Source: Capnocytophaga gingivalis ATCC 33624 | GTDB lineage: Bacteria > Bacteroidota > Bacteroidia > Flavobacteriales > Flavobacteriaceae | NCBI RefSeq assembly: GCF_000174755.1 | Contig: NZ_ACLQ01000010.1 | Coordinates: 62,001 to 126,000, forward strand | Reading direction: 5' to 3' | DNA length: 64,000 nt | Shown: positions 38,059 to 46,579 of the stretch, one piece after another | Numbering within the stretch: position 1 is the first letter of the stretch | Layout: every line of letters begins with the position of its first letter | Made by a program: the position numbers and the translations under genes | Notes under the pieces: model-generated | What the model was told of the DNA's origin: nothing | The model's input: the letters and a program-made list of their open reading frames with translations, nothing else | Database searches by the model: none

Positions 38059-38403
38059 TTAATCTCTTTTTAGCACTTCACGTACTTCAATACTACCACC
38101 TACTTGTTCAAAAATAGGATTGGCTTTTGCCATCTCTACTGCTTCATCAATGTTTTCAGCTTTCACTACCACATAACCACTGATAAACTCTTTAATTTCG
38201 GTAAAAGGTCCATCGGTTACAACCTTATCAGCTTTGATAGTTTTGGCACTGCCGGCAATAGGCAAAAGAGTATTGCCCTTGTCGGCTAATTTGTTTTGTG
38301 AAGCGATGCCTGCAAGCCAGTTCATACGTTCTTGCATTTGCTCGGGAGTAGGTTTGAAATCAGCGATGTTGTTCAAACGAAAAATTAATACAAAATCTTT
38401 CAT
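38059..38403 (-). CDS. YciI/DGPF-domain protein
   Basis: A 114-residue small protein of the ferredoxin-like YciI family. The DGPF motif is present as TDGPFTEIKEFISGYVVV; the C-terminal half has AVEMAKANPIFEQVGGSIEVREV. Such proteins are encoded directly upstream of the extended ECF sigma factors, as here, and are thought to act in their signalling. Promoter 56 bp upstream. Confidence 0.93.
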   Translation of the reverse strand: MKDFVLIFRLNNIADFKPTPEQMQERMNWLAGIASQNKLADKGNTLLPIAGSAKTIKADKVVTDGPFTEIKEFISGYVVVKAENIDEAVEMAKANPIFEQVGGSIEVREVLKRD

Positions 38404-38458
38404 ACGTTTTTGAATTTAATATTATACCCCTATAACGATTGAATTTCCTCTATGGGGA

Positions 38459-38466
38459 CAAAGATA
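38459..38466 (-). promoter_or_regulatory. -7 box of the yciI-sigma unit
   Basis: Minus-strand TATCTTTG, 56 bp upstream of the YciI start; no clear -33. Confidence 0.5.
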
Positions 38467-38486
38467 GTAAAAATTAACAAATAAAA

Positions 38487-38524
38487 AACTCCCCGTGCAG
38501 TTATTCACTACACGGGGAGTTTTA
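38487..38524. terminator. Terminator below the VOC gene
   Basis: AAACTCCCCGTG pairs perfectly with CACGGGGAGTTT around a 14-nt loop, with a T-rich flank. Shares the CTCCCC/GGGGAG stem ends of the repeat family but not the long-loop core. Confidence 0.8.
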
Positions 38525-38535
38525 CTTTTAAAAAG

Positions 38536-38940
38536 TTAGCATAAAAACATCCAGCCAATGCCAAACTTATCTGTAAAACTACCATAGTAACCAAAATACT
38601 GCTCCCCAATAGGAGTTTCTATAGTTCCTCCTTCCGATAAAACAGCAAACAGCTTGTTAGCTTCCTCTTGGGTCGTGGTATTAATTACTACATAATTCTG
38701 ATTCCCAAGCTGGAGTTTATCTCCCATTGAGGGGAACATATCTGCTCCCATTAGTTTTATATCTCCTATGGGAAGTTCGATATACACAAGAAGATTTTTT
38801 TCATTTTCGGCTATGGGTAGAGCGTTTTCTTCAGCAGTTGAAATCATTGTAAAATCACCCCCAAAGGCATTTTTGTAAAATTCAAAGGCAGCTCTACAAT
38901 TACCATTGAATTGCAGAAAAGGATTAATGTTTATTGCCAT
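38536..38940 (-). CDS. VOC-family protein, PhnB-like
   Basis: A 134-residue vicinal-oxygen-chelate fold protein. The N-terminal NPFLQFNGNCRAAFEFYKNAFGGDFTMIS and the closing PIGEQYFGYYGSFTDKFGIGWMF match the PhnB/3-demethylubiquinone-like group. No reaction is established for these. Last gene of a DinB-TfoX-DUF2461-VOC minus-strand operon, 30 bp after DUF2461. Confidence 0.92.
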   Translation of the reverse strand: MAININPFLQFNGNCRAAFEFYKNAFGGDFTMISTAEENALPIAENEKNLLVYIELPIGDIKLMGADMFPSMGDKLQLGNQNYVVINTTTQEEANKLFAVLSEGGTIETPIGEQYFGYYGSFTDKFGIGWMFLC

Positions 38941-38970
38941 ATATAAATAAAATTAGTTGTTTTTATTCTT

Positions 38971-39630
38971 TTAATTATTCAATATCAATTCTCCATTGAG
39001 ATTTGTAGTGAGAGCTTCGGTCATAAAGTCAAAAAAAGGACGCATAGCTAATAATCCTTGAATTGCTTTCTCTGTAAAGTTAGTTGCTGTAGCTTCTTCT
39101 AAAGAGTAATCGTGCTTGAGAAGAAACTGTTTTTTACGCAGATAATCTATCATTGGATCGTCTTTCTGAAAACCTTTAGGGACTGTTTTAACTTCTTCTC
39201 CCCATAATTGTCCGTCAAATTCTTTTTGTATACCCTCATTCTTCATTATCGCCCTAAATTTCTCAGCGTTAAATGATATCTCCTGACGGATACGTAATAA
39301 TTGATCTTTATTGGGTTCAAAAAAACCACCCCCTATAAAAGTCTCTTGCGGACTGATACATACATAATACCCACCGAGATAGTAGGGTTCTTTGCGCTGT
39401 ATATAGCACCCAAAGTGCGTTTTGTAAGGTGTTTTGTCATTAGAAAAACGCAAATCGCGATGAATGCGATATATTTTTAGTGAAGCCAAAGTGTCATTCT
39501 CAGTAAGTATAGAATAAATATGCTTAAAAAGTGTAGTGGCTTCCAATTTAGCCGATTCGTATTGAGCTTTATGAGCGTCAAACCATTCTTTATTGTTGTT
39601 TTCTGCAAGTTCTGTAAGGAAATCAAACAT
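38971..39630 (-). CDS. DUF2461 protein
   Basis: A 219-residue soluble protein. The start FLTELAENNNKEWFDAHKAQYE, the middle IYRIHRDLRFSNDKTPYKTHFGCYI and GGYYVCISPQETFIGGG are characteristic of DUF2461 (TIGR02453). Function unknown. Third gene of a four-gene operon; gap to the TfoX gene is 13 bp. Confidence 0.93.
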   Translation of the reverse strand: MFDFLTELAENNNKEWFDAHKAQYESAKLEATTLFKHIYSILTENDTLASLKIYRIHRDLRFSNDKTPYKTHFGCYIQRKEPYYLGGYYVCISPQETFIGGGFFEPNKDQLLRIRQEISFNAEKFRAIMKNEGIQKEFDGQLWGEEVKTVPKGFQKDDPMIDYLRKKQFLLKHDYSLEEATATNFTEKAIQGLLAMRPFFDFMTEALTTNLNGELILNN

Positions 39631-39643
39631 ATATTATTGAAAA

Positions 39644-40000
39644 TTAGTCGTTTTTATTCTTTTTCTTAGAACTCTTTGCTTTGCTGTTGAATTCTAAACA
39701 GAGTTGTAACCAAAAATCAAAGTCTTTTTTTTGGTTGTATCCCGTAGGGTCTACATAGCAATAGCCAGAGAGCTCTTTGCCTCTCATTACTACTGGCAAG
39801 AAGCCCTGCCTTTCGGCAATTTCTTCTGTCTGCTCAGGGTCAAACCTACACATTAAGGAATCCTCTCCTATATTGATGCACATCTTGTCATTCACCAAGA
39901 AAGCCAAACCGCCAAACATCGCCTTTTCTTCCACCGTAATATGGGGTATTTCGGCTAAATATTCGCGAACTCTATTCGCAAGTGTTATACTATAAGCCAT
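39644..40000 (-). CDS. TfoX/Sxy N-terminal-like protein
   Basis: A 118-residue protein with a single TfoX_N domain (RVREYLAEIPHITVEEKAMFGGLAFLVNDKMCINIGEDSLMCRF). It lacks the C-terminal domain of competence regulator Sxy and ends in a basic tail (KAKSSKKKNKND). Stand-alone copies are common and their role is unknown. 5 bp after the DinB stop. Confidence 0.9.
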   Translation of the reverse strand: MAYSITLANRVREYLAEIPHITVEEKAMFGGLAFLVNDKMCINIGEDSLMCRFDPEQTEEIAERQGFLPVVMRGKELSGYCYVDPTGYNQKKDFDFWLQLCLEFNSKAKSSKKKNKND

Positions 40001-40005
40001 TTTTA

Positions 40006-40476
40006 TTAGATTTTTGAACTAAAATAGTTTAAAGCTACTATAGTTCCCAGATGTCTCGATTCGTGCATATTGTTTACATACATAGCATCTTCTATAGTAT
40101 CAATAGAAAATAAACCTACCTTAACCGTTGGGAACTCATTGAATGGCCTTCCTTGATAATCTTCTTGTAATTGATTTACTGTACTGAGTAGCAATTCCTT
40201 TACTTGGTAGATTTCTTCCTTTGAAGGTGCAATCTTTTGAGGAAAGGTGCCACGATTGTATTTCTCTAAAAAATCATTGCTTATTAGCAGTTTATTTCCA
40301 CTGAGTTGATAACATAAGAATTGCTGTACAGCAATACAATGTGCTATATTCCAAAAGATATTATTAGAAAAACCTATTGGAATATAACCTAATTGTTCAG
40401 GAGTAAGATTATCCAAGTAAGTCAATAGGTTTTTGCGAATGGATAAAAGAAAATCAAAGTGTTTTGTTTTTGTCAT
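40006..40476 (-). CDS. DinB-like four-helix protein
   Basis: About 156 residues from the ATG at 40476; an in-frame start at 40521 lies upstream of the -7 box and is excluded. The four-helix DinB/YfiT fold is suggested by HFDFLLSIRKNLLTYLDNLTPEQLGYIP, WNIAHCIAVQQFLCY and the metal-site-like MHESRHLGTIVALNY. The usual three-His site appears at least partly kept (H in NIAHC and MHESRH). First gene of the operon. Confidence 0.82.
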   Translation of the reverse strand: MTKTKHFDFLLSIRKNLLTYLDNLTPEQLGYIPIGFSNNIFWNIAHCIAVQQFLCYQLSGNKLLISNDFLEKYNRGTFPQKIAPSKEEIYQVKELLLSTVNQLQEDYQGRPFNEFPTVKVGLFSIDTIEDAMYVNNMHESRHLGTIVALNYFSSKI

Positions 40477-40503
40477 TTTTAAATACTTTTTAAAATTCGG
40501 GGG

Positions 40504-40511
40504 CAAAAGTA
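40504..40511 (-). promoter_or_regulatory. -7 box of the DinB-TfoX-DUF2461-VOC operon
   Basis: Minus-strand TACTTTTG, 28 bp upstream of the ATG at 40476. Confidence 0.6.
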
Positions 40512-40527
40512 CAGCCTTCAAATAAAA

Positions 40528-40553
40528 AAAATCTTGCCATAAGACAAGATTTT
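40528..40553 (-). terminator. Second terminator hairpin below the YjbR gene
   Basis: AAAATCTTG pairs with CAAGATTTT around an 8-nt loop, followed on the minus strand by TTTTTATT. Confidence 0.6.
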
Positions 40554-40620
40554 AAGTTTTCAATGATGAATGTTTATCCCCAGAAATCATCTTCGGCTGT
40601 TGGGTTGTCCAAAAATAACC

Positions 40621-40643
40621 AAACGCCTGTTATATGGCGTTTT
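40621..40643 (-). terminator. Terminator directly after the YjbR stop
   Basis: AAACGCC pairs with GGCGTTT around an 8-nt loop right behind the stop codon. Minus-strand flank is moderately T-rich. Confidence 0.6.
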
Positions 40644-40996
40644 TATTCATCGTTGAGTTCTTTTTGTATTTTCTTTGGAAGAGCTAATACAACTAAATCA
40701 TACGAATCTTTTATCCATTCTTGAAACTGTTTGTCAGTAATTTCCCCTTTGGTTTTTACACTGTTCCAATGTTTCTTATTCATATAATATCCTTCAATTA
40801 CTTCGTTATATTGTTCTCGTAACTGAATAGCTTTATCAGGATCACATTTTAAATTAACAAACTCATAAGTATTTATGTCGGTGGCACAAAACATTTTCCC
40901 TTTTACGGAAAACACAAGCGTTTTATCGTCAAAAGGCATAGATTCTTCTGCGCCTTTTAATGATAAACAAAAATTTCTCAATTCTTCAATATTCAT
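40643..40996 (-). CDS. MmcQ/YjbR family protein
   Basis: A 117-residue protein with the CyaY-like YjbR fold: LRNFCLSLKGAEESMPFDDKTLVFSVKGKMFC near the start and YYMNKKHWNSVKTKG in the middle. Often called DNA-binding, but function is not established. Its start overlaps the stop of the VOC gene by one base, so they are translationally coupled. Confidence 0.93.
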   Translation of the reverse strand: MNIEELRNFCLSLKGAEESMPFDDKTLVFSVKGKMFCATDINTYEFVNLKCDPDKAIQLREQYNEVIEGYYMNKKHWNSVKTKGEITDKQFQEWIKDSYDLVVLALPKKIQKELNDE

Positions 40997-41421
40997 TATT
41001 GTTCAGCTTTTTCGGCAAATCCGAGAATGTATCCATTAATGTCTTTTAGGTAAAACTCCTTCATTCCGTACCAAGTTGTTTTTAATTCGGTTATTTCTAA
41101 CTTTTTCGCTTTCATTTGTTGATGAAATTCGTCTATTCCCTCAATATCCATATAAAAAGAAACGGAAGCTCCGATTGGCAAACCTGTTGCAAAAACAACA
41201 TCTTCCTTAAATGTATCGGTACGTTGAAAGAAAATTTCAACATTATCTTTTTGCATCATAGCATAAACATATTCTTTACCTTCGGTAAAACTTTGTTCAA
41301 TTCCGTCTTGAGTTGCAGGAACAGTCATAATCAATTTGAACCCGAAGTTTTTTTCATAATAAGCAACCGATTTTTTCACATCCGTTACTTCAAAATTTGG
41401 GGTAAGTTTTGTAATCTTCAT
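40996..41421 (-). CDS. VOC-family glyoxalase/bleomycin-resistance-like protein
   Basis: About 141 residues from the ATG at 41421 (MKITKLTPNFEVTDV); a TTG nine codons earlier lies in the -7 box. The fold pattern is clear: VKKSVAYYEKNFGFKLIMTV, then FYMDIEGIDEFHQQM and KEFYLKDINGYILGFAE, where the last part carries the usual metal-site Glu. Small-molecule binding or resistance roles are typical; substrate unknown. Coupled to the YjbR gene. Confidence 0.9.
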   Translation of the reverse strand: MKITKLTPNFEVTDVKKSVAYYEKNFGFKLIMTVPATQDGIEQSFTEGKEYVYAMMQKDNVEIFFQRTDTFKEDVVFATGLPIGASVSFYMDIEGIDEFHQQMKAKKLEITELKTTWYGMKEFYLKDINGYILGFAEKAEQ

Positions 41422-41445
41422 AATAAATCTTTTAAATTTAAAATG

Positions 41446-41453
41446 CAAAATTA
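41446..41453 (-). promoter_or_regulatory. -7 box of the VOC-yjbR pair
   Basis: Minus-strand TAATTTTG, 25 bp upstream of the ATG at 41421. It overlaps the stop codon of the AraC-family gene. Confidence 0.5.
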
Positions 41454-42194
41454 CTCGTTGCGCTTGGTTGCTAATTGTAAAAATCGGACATTCTCGTTTT
41501 TTGACAACTCTCTCGGTGTTTTTTCCGTATATTTTTTTATTTCTTTAATGAAATGAGCTTGGTCAAAATAGTTTTCACTTGGATAAAGAATTCCTTTCGA
41601 GATGTCTTTATATGAAGTATTACAGCGAACAATGTTTAAAAATAGCTTCAATGAAAACCCAAACATCTGATTAAAATACCGATTTATCTGTCGGCTGCTC
41701 CAAAACACACTTTTTGAAAGTTCTTCAACAGATAAATTTTGCCTTTGGTAAACTAATTCAAAAAGTTTGAGTTTTCTGTTGTCTATTTCCTTAAAATGTT
41801 TGATTGAATTTTCCAAATAATTCGAGATTTCTGAAACAAATATTTCAAAGTCATTGGTTTGATAACTTGATATATTCCAGAATGTATCGTGTAAAATTAT
41901 GTTTGTGTTCAGAATAGATTTTATTTCTCGCTGAAATATATATTCAGCTGCCAAAAGTTTGAACCGAATGCCAAAAAGTTTAGTTGATTTCGGTATCACT
42001 ACATTAATAGGCATTATCCAAACTCCAGTTAGTTTTATTTGTTTAAATGAATTGTTTTCAAATTCTACAATAAGGTCGAAGTATCCATCTGGAATAATCG
42101 TATGTTCAAATTCTGTACTAAAGGTTTCATATTCCCAAAAACTTTGAATAAAGTTCGTCAAGAACCCAATGGGTTTTATTTCTCTGTATTTCAT
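41451..42194 (-). CDS. AraC-family transcriptional regulator
   Basis: A 247-residue regulator. The N-terminal half (IKPIGFLTNFIQSFWEYETF ... IIPDGYFDLIVEF) resembles the DUF6597 sensor domain found in this group; the C-terminal half has the two HTHs, with NLSVEELSKSVFWSSRQINRYFNQMFGFS and ENYFDQAHFIKEIKKYTEKTPRELSK. Inducer unknown. Noticeably AT-rich. The VOC-YjbR pair directly downstream is a candidate target. Confidence 0.92.
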   Translation of the reverse strand: MKYREIKPIGFLTNFIQSFWEYETFSTEFEHTIIPDGYFDLIVEFENNSFKQIKLTGVWIMPINVVIPKSTKLFGIRFKLLAAEYIFQREIKSILNTNIILHDTFWNISSYQTNDFEIFVSEISNYLENSIKHFKEIDNRKLKLFELVYQRQNLSVEELSKSVFWSSRQINRYFNQMFGFSLKLFLNIVRCNTSYKDISKGILYPSENYFDQAHFIKEIKKYTEKTPRELSKNENVRFLQLATKRNE

Positions 42195-42216
42195 TTTTTA
42201 TAATTCAATCAGGGTA

Positions 42217-42224
42217 CAAAATTA
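42217..42224 (-). promoter_or_regulatory. -7 box of the AraC-type gene
   Basis: Minus-strand TAATTTTG, 23 bp upstream of the start. Confidence 0.5.
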
Positions 42225-42267
42225 GCGGAAAGCCCCTACTGGTAATTTTTAAAACGACAAGATTTTC

Positions 42268-42840
42268 TCAACAAACCTCCTTTCGTATTCTGCTTAGCGA
42301 AGTATCTGTAATACCTAAATAAGTAGCTATATGTTTTAAGGGGGCGCACTTTATAGCACTGGGTTTTTTCTTTATAAACTGTATATAGCGCTCTTTGGCA
42401 GGAAGTGTAATCATTTCAAGCGATCGTCTCTTTGCCTCAAACAATTTCTCTGTCATAAAGAGTCGCCCCCATTCCGAATATCCTTTCAAACTGTGATAAA
42501 GTTTTTGAAAATCCTCATAATCTATATGCCAGCCCTCACAATCGGTAAGGGCTTGGATATTTTCGGCAGAAGGCAAATGCTTAAAAAGAGAGAGTTCTTG
42601 CACGATAATTTCACCTTCACAAAAGAAGTCGGTAGTGATATCATTGCCTTCATAGTCATATACAAAGGCGCGAGCAACTCCCCTCTGCAAGATCAGATAA
42701 CCACGAGCTATTTCGTTCTTGCGCAAGATAAAATCACCTTTGCGAAAAGCAATAGGCTGATGGGCTTTTTGTATTTGTTGCAGTTCTTGCGCTCCTATCA
42801 GAGGGTGTTTGTAGATGTTTTGAAATAAGTTATGTGTCAT
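42268..42840 (-). CDS. Crp/Fnr-family transcriptional regulator
   Basis: A 190-residue protein with a cyclic-nucleotide-binding-like domain (FRKGDFILRKNEIARGYLILQRGVARAFVYD) and a C-terminal HTH (APLKHIATYLGITDTSLSRIRKE). Similar in size to the Crp-like protein at 32977-33561 but clearly different in sequence. Monocistronic; targets unknown. Confidence 0.9.
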   Translation of the reverse strand: MTHNLFQNIYKHPLIGAQELQQIQKAHQPIAFRKGDFILRKNEIARGYLILQRGVARAFVYDYEGNDITTDFFCEGEIIVQELSLFKHLPSAENIQALTDCEGWHIDYEDFQKLYHSLKGYSEWGRLFMTEKLFEAKRRSLEMITLPAKERYIQFIKKKPSAIKCAPLKHIATYLGITDTSLSRIRKEVC

Positions 42841-42985
42841 TGTTGTTCTTTGATATTTGCATTTGTTAAGTCTGCTGGGTGTTACTTATGGAGCTTTCTT
42901 CATCTAAGGCTAATAATAGTGTAAAACATCTGTCTAATCGCTGCTGAATGAGTGGAAGATGAGACTATTTACTGTTGTGCTACTG

Positions 42986-42993
42986 CAAAGATA
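42986..42993 (-). promoter_or_regulatory. -7 box upstream of the second Crp-type gene
   Basis: Minus-strand TATCTTTG, 146 bp upstream of the start, implying a long leader or an additional closer promoter. Nothing else is seen in this gap apart from the repeat-family terminator. Confidence 0.4.
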
Positions 42994-43019
42994 ATAATTA
43001 GTTAATTAACAAGTTAGCC

Positions 43020-43071
43020 AAAAAACTCCCCATAGTGACTGCCTATGCGGCTCGCACCACGCGGAGTTTTT
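43020..43071. terminator. Repeat-family terminator below the DUF389 gene
   Basis: AAAAACTCC...GGAGTTTTT arms enclose a long loop with the dispersed core repeat (43040-43057, inverse orientation). The palindrome GTCGTGCTACGAC (43083-43095) lies between it and the stop codon of the gene at 43096. Confidence 0.7.
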
Positions 43072-43095
43072 ACTTATCGCTTGTCGTGCTACGAC

Positions 43096-44411
43096 CTAAT
43101 CTGCTACTCGGCAAATCACTTTCTTATCGCCAAACTTCTCAGCGAGCCATTGTTGCAATCGCGCGGCATCTATTTCTTTAGTCACTTCTTTGCCCTTTAT
43201 AGTATCTTTTTTCAGGGTGTAGAGCAGTACAGTAGCCGTTTGTAGAGAATCTTTATTAGACAAGAGGTTCAGCTTACCAAAATAAAAATCGTCTATGCTT
43301 GGGAATAATACCTGCATTTCTTTAGCAAAAGTAGCATCAGTAGGCTTGTATTTTTCCAGCTCGTCAGTTAGGTTCTTTATCATCACATCTTTACTAGAGA
43401 GCGACGACTTGTTTTTGTTGATTTCCGATAGTATTTCTTTATCAATTTCCGATTCTTTTTGTCGTACAATAAGCTTGGTGTTGAGCAGTTTAAAGTTTTT
43501 GAGGTCGCTTTGTAGCGTTTTTAGTTCTTCATCACTAAATTTCTTATCCAAAAAGGCTAATTCAATAGATTTAGGATTCGTATTGTAGTGTATTTTCTTG
43601 TAAATAATGGTATAACCGTTGTTTTCGAACTCGGCAGTGATATAATGAGCTACATTCTCGTTGAATTCCTTCTCTTTCAAAAGACTATATGCCAAATACA
43701 AACTGGGGGTAACAATGAGGATGACCAATGTGGTGATAACAACGCGCAAACGCTTGTTGAGCGCTTCGTCACCCGTGTTTTTAGGAGTGTATTTCAGGTA
43801 TTTGATGATGAGGAAAGTAGCAATCCCAATGAAGAAACAGTTGATGCTATAGAGGTAGAAAGCCCCTAAAAAAAACTAGTATTGCCTGTTGCCAAACCAA
43901 AGCCTGCTGTACAAAGTGGAGGCATCAAAGCAGTAGCAATTGCCACCCCTGGGATAGGATTTCCTTTGTCTTGACGGGTGAGGGAGATAGCACCTACCAA
44001 CCCACCCACAAAAGCGATGAACACATCGTAAATAGTAGGCGAGGTACGGGCTAAAAGCTCCGATTGCACATCCTTAAACGGACTGATATAGAAGTAGATA
44101 AACGATACTATGAGGCTCACTACCGTAGCGATGAGCAAACTGCGCCCCGTTTTTTTCAATAGGTCGAAATCGTAAGTAGCCAATGCAAATCCTGCCCCTA
44201 CGATAGGTCCCATCAAAGGTGAAATAAGCATCGCCCCGATGATTACAGCGGTAGAATTGACATTCAACCCAATGGAAGCAATGAGGATAGCACACGCTAA
44301 AATCCACAATTTAGCGCCACGAAAAGAGATATTGCTAAGGATATCTTCAATTACTTTTTCCTTTTTCTCTTCTCCTTGATGTAAATTTAAAAGTTTTTTC
44401 AAAAAACTCAT
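43096..44411 (-). pseudogene. DUF389 membrane protein, frameshifted
   Basis: The N-terminal part (44411 to 43866, 181 residues) has the DUF389 helices and motifs ([57 protein letters not shown]) and stops at GNTSFF. In a tract of eight T residues on the minus strand (43868-43875) one base is missing: with nine, the frame would continue as [20 protein letters not shown] into the downstream frame (YTPKNTGDEALNKRLRVVITTLV...), giving about 438 residues, the usual size. The C-terminal part has a predicted soluble coiled domain. A real frameshift, phase variation or a sequencing error are all possible. Promoter 40 bp upstream. Confidence 0.82.
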
Positions 44412-44450
44412 AATGTTAAGTATTTATGATGTTAGTTTAAATATTAGGGG

Positions 44451-44458
44451 CAAAGATA
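44451..44458 (-). promoter_or_regulatory. -7 box of the DUF389 gene
   Basis: Minus-strand TATCTTTG, 40 bp upstream of the start. Confidence 0.55.
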
Positions 44459-44479
44459 GTAATAATTTGCTAATTAGCT

Positions 44480-45309
44480 TTAATGGTAGTGTGTATATTT
44501 TCTTATATCTATTTTCTTTAGATTTGGCATTTCTTCCAAAAATGAAATCTTTCCATCAATAATTTTGGTTTGCTCCCAAATGTTGAGGGTTGTTAGATAT
44601 TCTAATTTTGATAACGGAATGATACTATCTAAATTGCCTTGATTCCAAAGAGTTAGTTTTTCTAAGTTGTTCTTTTGGGCAAGTGTAGCAATCAAGTTGT
44701 CAATTTTCTTGCAGGAACATATTTCGATATCTGTGAGTGTAGGCATACCTAAAATGAAGTTAATATCTTCAATTTTAGGCAAATAAGCTATGTATAAACC
44801 TTTTAGGTTGGTGAATTTCTTACAATCGGATAAATCTAGTATATGACTATTGGCAATGCTAAGACTTTCTAAAATATTATTTTCGTTATGTATGTCTAAT
44901 TTTTTGTTTTTTTAGGCTCTATGTGTAGCTGTTTCAGTGTAGGGTGGTCAAAAAAACCGTCTATTTTAAGCGTGTCATCGGTAAAGAAATCTGTGAGTTT
45001 AGCTATTTTTCTAATATCAAACGGATGAGCAAGAGCCACATTTTCTTCTATACTGATTTTTTTAATGTTACTTAAATGATAAAGAGGGGTAAAATCAGTT
45101 ATGTTTGAGCATTGAATAGAAATTTCTTCAATCACATCTATATCCTCATTGAAGGGAAGAACAGATTTGCTATACCCTAAAAATCCTGAAAAAATAACGC
45201 GTGACAGCTTGTTTTCCTTCATAAAAGGTTCTAATTCTTCTATTTTGTCATTATTTTCAAAAACGACATAAGAGTTTTTAGAGTTTACAGGAAAATACTT
45301 TATTTGCAT
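44480..45309 (-). pseudogene. Leucine-rich-repeat-like protein, frameshifted
   Basis: The first part (45309 to 44896) reads 137 residues and ends HIEPKKTKN. The next frame continues without interruption from KKLDIHNENNILESLSIANS through LSDCKKFTNLKGLYIAYLPK to the stop at 44480. One added A in the minus-strand run at 44907-44913 (seven A) or 44900-44905 (six A) joins both into one protein of about 276 residues. Leucine/isoleucine spacing (ITDFTPLYHLSNIKKISIEE, LEKLTLWNQ, LTTLNIWEQ) is that of short LRR units. No signal peptide. Lies at the end of the immunity-like operon. Confidence 0.7.
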
Positions 45310-45384
45310 ACGAAATAAATTGTTTTTTAATTCATTGGTGTAAGGGTTGGGGAGCTGTGAAATGTTTCTTTTGGGTATAAGGAA

Positions 45385-46050
45385 TTAGCTATTTTTCAGG
45401 GTATTGAAATATTTTGTAATTTCTCGTTGAGCGTTGTCTGAGAGGTTTTTATATTGGGAGCAAGAAATGATATTTTGATAGGATTCTAATAGATTTTCTT
45501 CACTTTTTAATTTGTTTATTACCAATATATTGATGGCATCATAAACATTCATATATTCATTTATGTTATTCTTCTTCCATAAAACATCCAATATCCCATC
45601 CAATGTTTTAAATTTCTCATCTAAGTCAATGATTATTTCTAAGGCTTGTGGAAATGTATTTTTTGTTTCTTCCTCCAAATGATCAATAGATTCAATTAAA
45701 GTGAACCAACCTGGCATTTTGTGATAGTCATAACCATACAAGGTAAAGATATCTTTCCAATCGGTAATGGTAAAGGTGGGTCGCAGAAGTTTAAGCGCAT
45801 TTTCACCTTCTTCCATACGGATTTGGTTTTCTATATCTATATGTAATTTTCCTGCTTTCAAATCTGTATACGAATATACAAGATGCAGGATATCGCTGCG
45901 TTTAGAAAAAAGAAAACTAACCTCTGATAGATTGTTTTTTGTTTTGATGCTGTATTTGTTTTGGGCTTTATTAGGTTTATAACCATACTTTTCTAAAATA
46001 GATCCATATTTAGAATATAAAACCTCCATAATTGCTTTTTCTTTATCCAT
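45385..46050 (-). CDS. Unknown protein in an immunity-like operon
   Basis: About 221 residues from the ATG at 46050 (MDKEKAIMEVLYSKYGSILEKYGYKPNK); an earlier in-frame start at 46083 adds eleven weak residues. The N-terminal half resembles the general layout of DUF4304-type proteins (a folded domain reading out F-L-F-S-K-R-S-D); the rest is helical. No motif allows a function. AT-rich; between the SMI1/KNR4-like gene and the LRR-like gene. Confidence 0.55.
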   Translation of the reverse strand: MDKEKAIMEVLYSKYGSILEKYGYKPNKAQNKYSIKTKNNLSEVSFLFSKRSDILHLVYSYTDLKAGKLHIDIENQIRMEEGENALKLLRPTFTITDWKDIFTLYGYDYHKMPGWFTLIESIDHLEEETKNTFPQALEIIIDLDEKFKTLDGILDVLWKKNNINEYMNVYDAINILVINKLKSEENLLESYQNIISCSQYKNLSDNAQREITKYFNTLKNS

Positions 46051-46093
46051 TTTTTTTGATGTTTTTATGCCCTGTAGCTCCACTATAAGCGGT

Positions 46094-46570
46094 TTAACAT
46101 ATAGAAGAATTGTTTAAAAATACTGACCAATCATCATCGGCATTGGCATAACCTATAATTTTTTCCTTGTACTTACTGCCAAGGATGTATTCGCTCACAA
46201 AAGTATCAAAATCAACATCAATCTCCTCAATACCTTCATAGCTATCGGCAGGGAAAATCACGAGTTGGGTGTGTTTGTCAAGAAAAAGAGGTTCATACAA
46301 TAGTTGCCCTATTTCATACCACGAGGGCTGTTCGGCAGGGACGCGATATTGGTTATCTGGTAGTTCTTCTGTACTCCACAGAATGATATCGCCAAAAGAG
46401 CCACCATTGCAAAGTTTTAAAAAAGCACAATGTGCAGGGGCTATGAGTTGTAACACTTCTGGGGAAATATTTTCAGCCCCTTCGGGGATTTCACCTATAA
46501 GTATGGCATCGGGTGATGCCGCTAAGCAATTTCTGTAATGGGTAATGATAGTTTCTAAGGTCATTTTCAA
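46094..46570 (-). CDS. SMI1/KNR4 (SUKH)-like protein
   Basis: A 158-residue protein with SUKH-type features: EIPEGAENISPEVLQLIAPAHCAFLKLCNGGSFGDI, then WYEIGQLLYEPLFLDKHTQLVIFPADSYEGIEEIDVDFDTFVSEYI. SUKH proteins are commonly immunity proteins against contact-dependent or polymorphic toxins; no toxin gene is adjacent. The ATG at 46570 or at 46564 could be used. Spacing to neighbours is 10-45 bp. Confidence 0.75.
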   Translation of the reverse strand: MKMTLETIITHYRNCLAASPDAILIGEIPEGAENISPEVLQLIAPAHCAFLKLCNGGSFGDIILWSTEELPDNQYRVPAEQPSWYEIGQLLYEPLFLDKHTQLVIFPADSYEGIEEIDVDFDTFVSEYILGSKYKEKIIGYANADDDWSVFLNNSSIC

Positions 46571-46579
46571 TCAATTATT

